A program made the translations under genes and the position numbers. DNA of 20,306 bases from SZUA-22 sp039714835 (GTDB lineage Bacteria > Bacteroidota > Ignavibacteria > Ignavibacteriales > Melioribacteraceae), in contig JBDLIN010000042.1 of the NCBI GenBank assembly GCA_039714835.1, forward strand, positions 1-20,306. Direction: 5' to 3'. The notes below the pieces were generated by a model. It was given only the letters and a program-made list of their open reading frames with translations, was not told where the DNA came from and did no database searches. Positions 7,544 to 14,807 of this stretch are shown here, piece by piece (position 1 is the stretch's first letter; each line of letters opens with the position of its first letter).

Positions 7544-7778
7544 CAGTTTTTATTGAATGGATATAATATTTTTTGTCTCTATATCAAACATTTTAATGTG
7601 AAGGACTAGTTATGAATTATTTTAATTCTGATTGTTCTACGTATAATAATGTTTGATCACTTGTTATATGATGAAAAATAGATTTCTACAAATGAATAAA
7701 GATTTTCAATTTTTCGTATATTTAATTATGTAAGAAACAATATATTTTTGTTCTAGTGAACAACAAGAGGTGGATAAA
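7544..7778. other. Remainder of the 312-bp divergent intergenic region
   Basis: Between the operators and the DUF1232 gene the DNA is very AT-rich and shows no convincing gene. It holds a perfect 10-bp inverted repeat, ATCAAACATT (7583-7592) and AATGTTTGAT (7648-7657), with a 55-nt interior. TATAAT occurs at 7562-7567 on the plus strand with no good -35 at the right distance. The end carries the ribosome site AAGAGG (7765-7770) of the DUF1232 gene. Confidence 0.5.
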
Positions 7779-8120
7779 ATGAATAATGAATTTGATGGCA
7801 CAACTTTCGAAGAAATAAATTCCGAAGAAAAGGTTAAAGAAGCCACCGAGATAGTTGAAGAAAAGCTTTGGATAAAGCTGGAAAAAGCCGGAAGCAAAAT
7901 TTCATTTGCAAAAGATCTGATTGCACTTTATAAATATTTAGTTGATAATGCTGTAAGCTGGCATAGAAAAGCAATTGTTGTGGGAGCATTAATTTATTTT
8001 ATTGTACCTATTGATGCGATCCCGGATTTAGCTCCCTTATTTGGATATATGGATGACCTCGGTGTAATAATGGCTACACTAAAATTTTTAGGGAGTGAGC
8101 TAATCCCATACTATGATTGA
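7779..8120 (+). CDS. DUF1232 (YkvA-like) small membrane protein
   Basis: A 113-residue protein. An acidic N-terminal half of about 45 residues precedes the DUF1232 core at about 61-97: a hydrophobic segment (AIVVGALIYFIV), then PIDAIPDLAPLFGYMDDLGVI, which is the family signature. The function of the family is not established; members are small membrane-associated proteins widespread in bacteria. The frame is open from a GTG at 7770, but the ATG at 7779 is preferred because AAGAGG (7765-7770) sits 8 nt before it, while no ribosome site precedes the GTG. It runs divergently from the export operon, and a NUDIX gene follows 94 bp later. No functional tie to either is evident. Confidence 0.85.
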   Translation: MNNEFDGTTFEEINSEEKVKEATEIVEEKLWIKLEKAGSKISFAKDLIALYKYLVDNAVSWHRKAIVVGALIYFIVPIDAIPDLAPLFGYMDDLGVIMATLKFLGSELIPYYD

Positions 8121-8214
8121 TTCTTTCATCATACCTTGTTGAGTTTATTATTGCTTTCAAGGCATATCTAAAAAGTAAACCCTTTTATTTTATCTTATTA
8201 ATAATGGATACTAT

Positions 8215-8751
8215 ATGAATTACAAAGTGGAGAAAAAAGAAAAAATATTTGAAGGTATCGTGTTTGACGTTCAGGTCGACCAAATAACATATGATAGCGG
8301 AAACGAGAGTGTAAGAGAAGTTGTAATTCATAATGGAGGGGCTGTTGTCCTTCCGGTTACAAATGATGGAAAACTAATATTAGTTAAACAATTTCGATAT
8401 CCATTTCAAAAATTTTTGATTGAATGTCCTGCTGGCAAATTAGAAAAGGGGGAAGATCCCCTTACTTGTGCTACAAGAGAACTAACTGAAGAAACAGGTT
8501 ATACTGCTGAAAGCATTACAAAACTTGGCCAAATTTATACCACCCCCGGATTTTGTGATGAAGTATTATACCTCTATTTAGCTACTAACCTAACCGCTGG
8601 TGATCATGATAGAGAAGAGGGTGAGTATGGAATGGAAATATATGAGTATTCATTATCAGAAGTAGATGAGATGATAAGAAAAGGTGAAATAGTTGATGCA
8701 AAAACAATTTCCATTATCTATCAATATAAAAGCCGTCTAGCTAAGAATTAG
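8215..8751 (+). CDS. NUDIX hydrolase, ADP-ribose pyrophosphatase-like
   Basis: A 178-residue enzyme likely to cleave ADP-ribose or a related nucleoside diphosphate derivative into AMP and a phosphorylated moiety. The NUDIX box is complete at residues 74-96: Gly74, five residues, Glu80, seven residues, then RELTEETGY with the metal-binding glutamates. Just before it, KQFRYPFQKFLIECPAG (58-74) is the pattern of the ADP-ribose pyrophosphatase (NudF/YqkG) subgroup. TTPGFCDE downstream of the box (about 108-115) is the usual substrate loop. Its TAG stop (8749-8751) lies inside the 3' end of the opposing murI gene, giving an 11-nt tail-to-tail overlap. The exact substrate is inferred from the subgroup. 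Confidence 0.88.
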   Translation: MNYKVEKKEKIFEGIVFDVQVDQITYDSGNESVREVVIHNGGAVVLPVTNDGKLILVKQFRYPFQKFLIECPAGKLEKGEDPLTCATRELTEETGYTAESITKLGQIYTTPGFCDEVLYLYLATNLTAGDHDREEGEYGMEIYEYSLSEVDEMIRKGEIVDAKTISIIYQYKSRLAKN

Positions 8752-9568
8752 TAAGAAAATCTAAATCAATTTTTTCTAGATTTTCTACTTCTGTTCCAAG
8801 AAATCTTTCTGCTATAACTTTAAATTTTTCTGGCAAATCACTAACATAATAATGATGAGTACCTATCTGGTTCGAATCGTTTCTTAATCCCCGACCATTT
8901 AGATAAGTTTCAACTTCAAACGATGCTGCTGTCCCGGAATCGATTAGAGCTACATCAGGCCCCATCACTTCTTGAATAAGTTCTGAGAGAATTGGATAAT
9001 GTGTACAACCAAGTATTAGTGTGTCAATATCTTTTTCTTTTAGTTCATGAAGATATTCTTCTGCAATCAATTTTGTGGCTTTATGGTCAGTCCATCCTTC
9101 TTCGGCAAGGGGAACAAATAATGGACATGCTTTTTCGAAAACCTCTACATCATTACTAAGCGTTCTAAGTTCTTTAGAATAGGCTCCATTATTAATTGTT
9201 GAATGAGTACCTACTACACCAATCTTCCCATTTTGGGTTTTGCTTAAAGCATACTTAGCGCCAGGTTCGATCATGCCAATTATTGGAATATCAAACTGTT
9301 CTCTTAAATCATCTAGGGCAACTGATGATGCAGTATTACAAGCTGTTATTATGAGTTTTACATTTTTATTAAATAAGAATTTAGCATCCTGATTAGCATA
9401 CTCAATAATTGTTGAATTTGATTTTGAACCGTAAGGAACACGGGCAGTATCTCCAAAATATATAATACTTTCATTAGGAAGAATTGATAATAGTCTTTTT
9501 ACAACTGTTAGCCCACCAATTCCGGAGTCAAAAACTCCGATGGGAGAATATTTATTAAAAAATTGCAA
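8741..9568 (-). CDS. murI: Glutamate racemase
   Basis: A 275-residue racemase that makes D-glutamate for peptidoglycan. IGVFDSGIGGLTV (10-22) carries the conserved Asp14-Ser15. GDTARVPYG (39-47) binds substrate. The two catalytic cysteines are C77 in TACNTAS and C188 in LGCTHYP. Length is normal for the family (about 260-290). The start seems to be TTG (9566-9568): an in-frame stop lies at 9575-9577, no ATG occurs before residue 99, and AGGAG (9579-9583) lies 10 nt upstream. That ribosome site overlaps the glnD stop (9582-9584), which supports coupled translation. The gene is last in its row and its end overlaps the converging NUDIX gene. Confidence 0.95.
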   Translation of the reverse strand: MQFFNKYSPIGVFDSGIGGLTVVKRLLSILPNESIIYFGDTARVPYGSKSNSTIIEYANQDAKFLFNKNVKLIITACNTASSVALDDLREQFDIPIIGMIEPGAKYALSKTQNGKIGVVGTHSTINNGAYSKELRTLSNDVEVFEKACPLFVPLAEEGWTDHKATKLIAEEYLHELKEKDIDTLILGCTHYPILSELIQEVMGPDVALIDSGTAASFEVETYLNGRGLRNDSNQIGTHHYYVSDLPEKFKVIAERFLGTEVENLEKIDLDFLTNS

Positions 9569-9578
9569 GTTATGTTAA

Positions 9579-9583
9579 CTCCT
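9579..9583 (-). promoter_or_regulatory. Ribosome binding site that fixes the TTG start of murI
   Basis: AGGAG on the minus strand, 10 nt before TTG at 9568, overlaps the TAG stop of glnD. Because an in-frame stop lies only 6 nt upstream of the TTG and no ATG is available, this site is the main support for a non-ATG start. Confidence 0.65.
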
Positions 9584-12140
9584 ATAATAATTCATCAATT
9601 GCGTTGGTCAACTCAAGGGAAATTAAATCATGATCTGCTTCGGTAATCCTTTTTCTATTTCTATCTAAAACATAAAACGCACCAACAACTTCATCAGATT
9701 TTGTTGCGATCTTTGCAAAATACACTATTAGACCAAGTTCATACATTTTACTGGTTATTTTATAAAGCAATCCTAATTTATCTGGTGCATGGATATCAAC
9801 AATACTATATTTATCATATGTTTCAAATTGAATTTTAATTTCGCTTCTTCTTTTGAAAAACTTACTTTCAATCCACCATGATTTTGAATGTATCTTTTCA
9901 AACTCTTGGTTTAATTGTATTTCATTTCTGACTGCAGAAGTTATACTATTTTTTATTTTATCATAATTAGATTCGTCAACCAGTTTACTAGAATTAGATA
10001 AAGTTACATTAAAATTATCAAGCACAATACCGTCTTTTCGTGTAAATATTTTCGCATCATGAATGTTCAGATCATTGATAGCAAGTACTCCACATAAACG
10101 GGATAACAGCGACTCAGAATCCTCAGCAATAACTGTTATATTAGTAAAATCACCTTCCTGCTTGAAGAAAACTGAAACATCTGTAGTGCTTTCAATTTCT
10201 TTTACGTGCTCATGGATTTCTTCTTTTGTATATAATTGTAAATATCCAATATCATCAATTGACTCAAGATGCGTTTGGATCGCTTGATCATTGGTGATCT
10301 CAGGATCTTTTATTTTAGCTAATGTGCTTTCATATAGGAATTCTTCACCTGAAACCATTTCATCTAACATAGCTGAAGTTTTCTGATATAATTCCTCAAG
10401 AAGCTCTCCTTTCCAGTTTGTCCAGACAACCGGACTAACCGCTGAAAGGTCTGCGTAAGTTAAAAGATATAGAAGATCAAGCGCTTTTTTTGAAGAAAAA
10501 AGGGATGTAAAATTATCAAGGGTTTCGGCATCATTTAGGTTTCGCCTAAATGCAACCTGCTCCATCAAGAGATGATTACGGACTAAAAATGTAACCATTT
10601 CTGTGTCTTCTATACCATATCCTAATTTTTGCATTATTGTACCGGATATCTCCGCACCAATAATTTCATGCCCGGAAACACTTATTGGTTTGGCGATTTC
10701 ATGCAACAATATTGCCATAAAGATGATATCTCTATATTTAAGGCTATCATAGATTTTGCCAAGTGTGGAGTTTTGACCTTTGAGTTTCTCAAGATTTTTT
10801 GATGCTATTAAAGTGTGCTCATCGGCGGTATAACAATGATATACACCGGGTTGGAAGAATCCAACCAATTCTCTAAATTCTGGCAGAAATGCACCTAACA
10901 CTCCAAGTCCATTCATCACACTAAGAGTATCACCAACATTTTGAGGGAGTTTAAGAATTTCTCTAAAAAAAACAGAAGATGAAAGTTCGTATTCCTCGTA
11001 TTCTTCAACACCCATTGCACTTTCAATTATTAACGCTCTTAGTTTCTGATTAAATCTTGCACTATGAAGTCCTCGGTAATAAAAAGCTCTCATCATTTCT
11101 GATACTGTAAAACTTTTCTCCTTTTTCGCAAACAACACATTGTCTTTAATAGAAAAGTCATCATCAAGATCAATAGTTAGAAATTCAGAAATAGGTTTAG
11201 TAATTTCTTCTTCGTATCTTTTTACCAATGTCCTTGAAAAGCGGTAAACAATATTTGTAGCAATAAAATAATTGTGCGTGCATTGTTTCCAGTCGTGCTC
11301 ATTATATCCCATTGAAATTGCAATTTTTTCTTGATCAGCAAACTCAAGCCTATCCTGCTTTCTCTTGTGAATAAGATGCAGCATATTTCTTGTTCTAAGC
11401 AAATCTTCATAACTTGTAAGAAGTCTATTAGCTGCTCTAGCATCAACTATATTGTCTTTTCTTAAAATTTCAAGGAATAATTCTGTTTGAGTTATTTCCT
11501 TTTGAGTCGATAGCATTGTATTATTCTTAATTAAATAAATCCATTCTACCGTGTGAAAATCGCGTAAACCTCCGGCTGATAATTTTACATTTGGCTCTAA
11601 GACTTTGGGTGATTCACCAAATTTTTTGTGACGAAGTTCAATGTCTGCAAAATATTGAAAAATCAGTCGCCTCTTATCTTTTTCTGAAAGCACAGAAAAT
11701 ATCTTGTCAGTCCATTCTTTGAAAAGGTTTTTATTCCCTATCAAATAGCGTGTTTCAAAGAATTGAGTAAATGATGTGAGATCTTCTTCCAAATATTTTC
11801 TGATGTCGGAAAATTGTCTTACTGTGTGTAAAACTTCAATTCCCACATTCCATAATGACGTAAGAAGGTCTTGCATTTGCTCTTCTTTTCCACCAACATT
11901 ATTACAAATGATCATCAAATCAATGTCAGAATAAGGAGATAGTTCTCTCCTACTAAAACTACCCGAGGCAACAAGAACGCAATCCAGCTTTTTATTTGCA
12001 AGTGCTCTGTAAATAAATTCTTCAACTAAAAGGCTATAACTTTTGCAAAATTTAAAGGGAGCTTTTTGGAGTTCCTTATTATTAAATAGCAGGTCTCTTT
12101 CTTCGAAAAATTGTTGTTTTAAATTAACTGAATTATCCAT
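9582..12140 (-). CDS. glnD: [Protein-PII] uridylyltransferase / UMP-removing enzyme, GlnD family (HE variant)
   Basis: An 852-residue nitrogen sensor that uridylylates and de-uridylylates PII proteins in response to glutamine. The nucleotidyltransferase domain shows GSFSRRELSPYSDIDLM at 60-76 with metal ligands D72 and D74. GGLRDFHTVEWI (190-201) is the GlnD/GlnE hallmark. The HD-type domain spans about 430-570 with H435, H442, RNH at 521-523 and YAD at 562-564, but its central doublet is H480-E481 (codon GAA at 10698-10700) instead of His-Asp. Two ACT domains that sense glutamine lie at about 667-715 and 779-830. Full length is near that of E. coli GlnD (890). It starts 24 nt after the lyase stop and is followed by murI. 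No PII gene is in the window. Confidence 0.9.
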   Translation of the reverse strand: MDNSVNLKQQFFEERDLLFNNKELQKAPFKFCKSYSLLVEEFIYRALANKKLDCVLVASGSFSRRELSPYSDIDLMIICNNVGGKEEQMQDLLTSLWNVGIEVLHTVRQFSDIRKYLEEDLTSFTQFFETRYLIGNKNLFKEWTDKIFSVLSEKDKRRLIFQYFADIELRHKKFGESPKVLEPNVKLSAGGLRDFHTVEWIYLIKNNTMLSTQKEITQTELFLEILRKDNIVDARAANRLLTSYEDLLRTRNMLHLIHKRKQDRLEFADQEKIAISMGYNEHDWKQCTHNYFIATNIVYRFSRTLVKRYEEEITKPISEFLTIDLDDDFSIKDNVLFAKKEKSFTVSEMMRAFYYRGLHSARFNQKLRALIIESAMGVEEYEEYELSSSVFFREILKLPQNVGDTLSVMNGLGVLGAFLPEFRELVGFFQPGVYHCYTADEHTLIASKNLEKLKGQNSTLGKIYDSLKYRDIIFMAILLHEIAKPISVSGHEIIGAEISGTIMQKLGYGIEDTEMVTFLVRNHLLMEQVAFRRNLNDAETLDNFTSLFSSKKALDLLYLLTYADLSAVSPVVWTNWKGELLEELYQKTSAMLDEMVSGEEFLYESTLAKIKDPEITNDQAIQTHLESIDDIGYLQLYTKEEIHEHVKEIESTTDVSVFFKQEGDFTNITVIAEDSESLLSRLCGVLAINDLNIHDAKIFTRKDGIVLDNFNVTLSNSSKLVDESNYDKIKNSITSAVRNEIQLNQEFEKIHSKSWWIESKFFKRRSEIKIQFETYDKYSIVDIHAPDKLGLLYKITSKMYELGLIVYFAKIATKSDEVVGAFYVLDRNRKRITEADHDLISLELTNAIDELL

Positions 12141-12164
12141 GTTTTTAAGATTAAATTGTTTGAG

Positions 12165-13553
12165 TTACAATTTTTCAAATCTCCCTTGAAAGAATCTTAA
12201 GTATTTTGGTTCATAGATCATTTTTAATCCCTTAATGTTTTTTCTGTTTTGATAAACAGATGCTATCGATTCAACAGCCACATCAATATGTGCTTGAGTA
12301 TAAACCCGCCTAGGAAAAGTTAGGCGAACAAGTTCAAGTTTCGGATACCTGTGTTCACCAGTCTTTGGATCACGACCTGCAGAGACAACTCCTCTTTCCA
12401 TTCCCCTAACACCAGAATCAACATATATTGCGGCAGCGAGAGTCTGTGCAGGAAATTGGTCTTGCGGAAGATGGTTAAGAATTTTTTTTGCATCTAAAAA
12501 TATTGCATGGCCCCCTATTGGTTTGACAAAAGGCACTCCATGTTTTTCGAGTTGATGACCAAAATATTCTATTTGACCAATGCGGGCACGGATATTATCG
12601 AATTCAACCATTTCCTCAATTCCAACAGCCATAGCCTCCATGTCACGACCAGCTAATCCGCCATAAGTATGGAGCCCTTCATAAACAACCACCATATTTC
12701 TAGCTTCATCAAAAACTTTTTTATCTTTTGTGGCAAGAATACCACCAATATTAACCATAAGATCTTTTTTTGCACTCACCCACATACCGTCAAAATAAGA
12801 GGTGATTTCTTTAAGTATTGAAGCAATGCTTTTTTTAGAATAACCTCTTTCTTTTGTTTTAATGAAGTAAGCATTCTCAACTGCTCTGGTGGCATCAAAC
12901 CAGAATTTAATTTTGTTTTCTTTACATAATTTATGAACAGCTTTCAAATTTGCCATAGAAAATGGCTGTCCACCAGCCATATTAACCGGCCCAGCCATAC
13001 TTACATATGCAATCTTTTTAGCTCCAACTTCCTTAATAAGATTTTTCAGTTTTTTAACATCTATATTTCCCTTAAATGGATGTTCATTTGAGGGATCATG
13101 AGCTTTATCAACTATCACATCGACAAATGTTGCACCTGCAAGCTCTTGGTGCAGTCTTGTTGTAGTGAAGTACATATTGCCTGGAACAAAATCACCATCT
13201 TTAATTAAAATTTTAGAAATCATATGTTCAGCAGCTCGCCCTTGATGAGTGGGTACAAAATAAGGCATGCCGTAATACTTTTTAATATTATCCCGCAAAT
13301 AATAGAAGTTTTTGCTCCCAGCATATGCTTCGTCGCCAATCATCATTCCAGACCACTGTCTATCACTCATTGCATTAGTGCCGCTATCAGTAAGTAAATC
13401 AATATATACATCTTCTGATTTTAACAAAAAAGGATTATAGCCGGCTTTTCTAATTGCCTTTTCTCTAAACTCTCTTGTTGTCATTTTTATCGGCTCAACA
13501 ACTTTTATTTTGAATGGTTCCGCCCAACTTCTTTTAGCAATTCTTTTTGCCAT
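12165..13553 (-). CDS. tpl: Tyrosine phenol-lyase (beta-tyrosinase), PLP enzyme
   Basis: A 462-residue PLP-dependent beta-eliminating lyase predicted to split L-tyrosine into phenol, pyruvate and ammonia. Numbered from the ATG at 13553, key residues align with those I recall for Citrobacter freundii TPL at a constant +6 offset: Y77, R106, T130, N191, D220, R223, S260, PLP-lysine K263, M385, R387, R410 and F454 (TPL 71, 100, 124, 185, 214, 217, 254, 257, 379, 381, 404, 448). R387 in GVRGMERG is the tyrosine-specificity arginine; E. coli tryptophanase reads AVEIG there. The frame extends 15 nt upstream to a TTG, but MAKRIAKRSWAEPFKI from ATG matches family length (456). It follows queF by 33 nt and precedes glnD by 24 nt. 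Tryptophanase is the alternative, judged less likely. Confidence 0.85.
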   Translation of the reverse strand: MAKRIAKRSWAEPFKIKVVEPIKMTTREFREKAIRKAGYNPFLLKSEDVYIDLLTDSGTNAMSDRQWSGMMIGDEAYAGSKNFYYLRDNIKKYYGMPYFVPTHQGRAAEHMISKILIKDGDFVPGNMYFTTTRLHQELAGATFVDVIVDKAHDPSNEHPFKGNIDVKKLKNLIKEVGAKKIAYVSMAGPVNMAGGQPFSMANLKAVHKLCKENKIKFWFDATRAVENAYFIKTKERGYSKKSIASILKEITSYFDGMWVSAKKDLMVNIGGILATKDKKVFDEARNMVVVYEGLHTYGGLAGRDMEAMAVGIEEMVEFDNIRARIGQIEYFGHQLEKHGVPFVKPIGGHAIFLDAKKILNHLPQDQFPAQTLAAAIYVDSGVRGMERGVVSAGRDPKTGEHRYPKLELVRLTFPRRVYTQAHIDVAVESIASVYQNRKNIKGLKMIYEPKYLRFFQGRFEKL

Positions 13554-13586
13554 GTTTAATTCCAACAATATTATTATTAAGATTTA

Positions 13587-13955
13587 TTAATTAAGCGAAT
13601 AATTTTCTGGTTCATACTCAACTTCTACAACAGAGGATATTCCTCCCCTCACATTGAATTCAGCTGTAAGGTGCATATATCTTGGTTTGCAGACAGCAAC
13701 AAGATCATCTAAAATTTTATTTGTAACCGCTTCAAAGTAAATACCATCATTCCTAAATGAATTTAGATAAATTTTATAAGATTTCAATTCAACACAAAGT
13801 TTATCGGCTACATACTCCAATGTAATTGTCGCAAAATCTGGTTGTCCGGTTTTTGGACAGACTGATGTAAACTCTGGAGCAGTATGTTCAATGAAGTAAT
13901 CTCTATCTGGATACGGATTATCAAATGTTTCCAACAGATCTTTTTTCTCTTCCAT
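13587..13955 (-). CDS. queF: NADPH-dependent preQ0 reductase (QueF, unimodular type)
   Basis: A 122-residue enzyme that reduces the nitrile of 7-cyano-7-deazaguanine (preQ0) to the amine preQ1 in queuosine synthesis. The catalytic cysteine is C33 in SVCPKTGQPDFA with D40 nearby. The QueF motif ELKSYKIY (56-63) binds NADPH. FEAVTN (74-79) and EFNVRGG (99-105) are conserved structural strands of the tunnelling fold. It is the short type-I form, smaller than B. subtilis QueF (165) because it lacks most N-terminal extension, but no motif is missing. GAGGA ends about 4 nt before the ATG. It starts 15 nt after the queC stop, so the consecutive steps queC then queF are in one transcript. Confidence 0.95.
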   Translation of the reverse strand: MEEKKDLLETFDNPYPDRDYFIEHTAPEFTSVCPKTGQPDFATITLEYVADKLCVELKSYKIYLNSFRNDGIYFEAVTNKILDDLVAVCKPRYMHLTAEFNVRGGISSVVEVEYEPENYSLN

Positions 13956-13970
13956 TATTTCCTCATTATT

Positions 13971-14660
13971 TTAAAAATATTTCATTCTTATTTTATACGG
14001 TATCGGGTCTTCAACACCGGCCTGCTGAAATCCTCGTAATCTTAAAGCGCAACTATCGCAGACACCACAAGCATCATCTTCATTCTGATAACATGACCAT
14101 GTTAAATCCAATGGAGCATTAAGTCGGATTCCTTCTTTAATTATTTCATGCTTTTTCATTTGAATAATTGGAGTAACAACTGAAATTTTTGTGTCTGGTT
14201 TTGTTCCGAGATTTACAACTTTGTTAAAGGCATCAAAAAAGTCTGGCCTGCAATCAGGGTAGCCGGATGAATCTTCAAATACTGCCCCCATAAAAACCGC
14301 TTCAGCATTAATAACCTCTGCCCAACTGACACAAGCCGTAAGTATGTTTGCGTTTCTAAAAGGAACATATGATGTTGGAATTTCTTCAGATTCAAGATCG
14401 GCTTTTGTTACATTTATATTTGTATCGGTTAGGGAAGATCCGCCTATTTTCGACAAATGGTTGAAATCTATTATAATGCTATGACTAGCTTTATAATAAT
14501 CCGCAATATCGCTAAAAGCCTTTAATTCTCGACTCTCTGTTCGCTGGCCGTAATTAATGTGCGCAAGAGCAAGGTCATATTTTTCGTTTGCTAAAGCAGC
14601 TGTTACACAGCTATCTAATCCGCCGCTGACTGCAACTACTGCTAGTTTTCTGCTATCCAT
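13971..14660 (-). CDS. queC: 7-cyano-7-deazaguanine synthase (QueC)
   Basis: A 229-residue ATP-dependent enzyme that converts 7-carboxy-7-deazaguanine to preQ0, the substrate of QueF encoded next. The PP-loop SGGLDS is at 12-17, HINYGQRT at 34-41, YVPFRN at 98-103 and GYPDCRPDF at 133-141. A zinc site is formed by C190, C198, C201 and C204. The frame runs 27 nt further upstream to a TTG, but the ATG at 14658-14660 gives the usual short lead into the PP-loop. It is the first gene of the row running to murI, with a 147-bp divergent region upstream shared with the aldo/keto reductase. I looked for a preQ1 riboswitch there and did not find one. Confidence 0.95.
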   Translation of the reverse strand: MDSRKLAVVAVSGGLDSCVTAALANEKYDLALAHINYGQRTESRELKAFSDIADYYKASHSIIIDFNHLSKIGGSSLTDTNINVTKADLESEEIPTSYVPFRNANILTACVSWAEVINAEAVFMGAVFEDSSGYPDCRPDFFDAFNKVVNLGTKPDTKISVVTPIIQMKKHEIIKEGIRLNAPLDLTWSCYQNEDDACGVCDSCALRLRGFQQAGVEDPIPYKIRMKYF

Positions 14661-14761
14661 TTTGAACTTCTTCAAATAGTAAATCAAAAATTACTAAAAT
14701 ATTGTGTTAAATATCTCATAGTGCACAAAGGACCATTCTCATTAAAAATGAAAGCTAAATA

Positions 14762-14781
14762 AAACATATTTTATTATGTTT
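14762..14781. promoter_or_regulatory. 7-bp inverted repeat upstream of the aldo/keto reductase gene
   Basis: AAACATA (14762-14768) and TATGTTT (14775-14781) with a 6-nt spacer lie about 26 bp before the start codon, in the divergent region shared with queC. It could be a regulator site, but the sequence is so AT-rich that chance is a real alternative. No promoter in this gap could be assigned with confidence. Confidence 0.25.
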
Positions 14782-14807
14782 AACAATAACAATTTAATAG
14801 GCAAAAA

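Noticed and set aside
7562..7567. TATAAT on the plus strand as a -10 box for the DUF1232 gene
   Set aside because: The best -35 at 17 bp is only a half match and overlaps the TetR operator. In DNA this AT-rich the hexamer is expected by chance, and it lies over 200 bp from the gene.
7770..7778. GTG at 7770 as the start of the DUF1232 protein
   Set aside because: The last base of the clear ribosome site AAGAGG is the first base of this GTG; the site is correctly placed only for the ATG at 7779.
8121..8214. CCTTG...CAAGG as a terminator between the DUF1232 and NUDIX genes
   Set aside because: The stem is only 5 bp with a loop over 15 nt and no T-run, too weak to support.
10063..10287. Plus-strand open frame of 74 codons inside glnD
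   Set aside because: It is antisense to the conserved C-terminal region of GlnD, with no ribosome site or recognisable protein pattern. The same applies to the other antisense frames inside the genes here.
13553..13568. TTG at 13568 as the start of the tyrosine phenol-lyase
   Set aside because: An ATG 15 nt downstream is in frame and gives a length close to characterised enzymes; the TTG has no better ribosome site.
14658..14687. TTG at 14687 as the queC start
   Set aside because: The ATG at 14660 places the PP-loop at the usual distance from the N-terminus, and the extra nine residues have no family match.
14661..14807. preQ1 riboswitch upstream of queC
   Set aside because: Read on the minus strand, I could not find the short aptamer stem with its A-rich tail and ribosome-site pairing; the region is mostly A/T without the expected conserved C/G positions.
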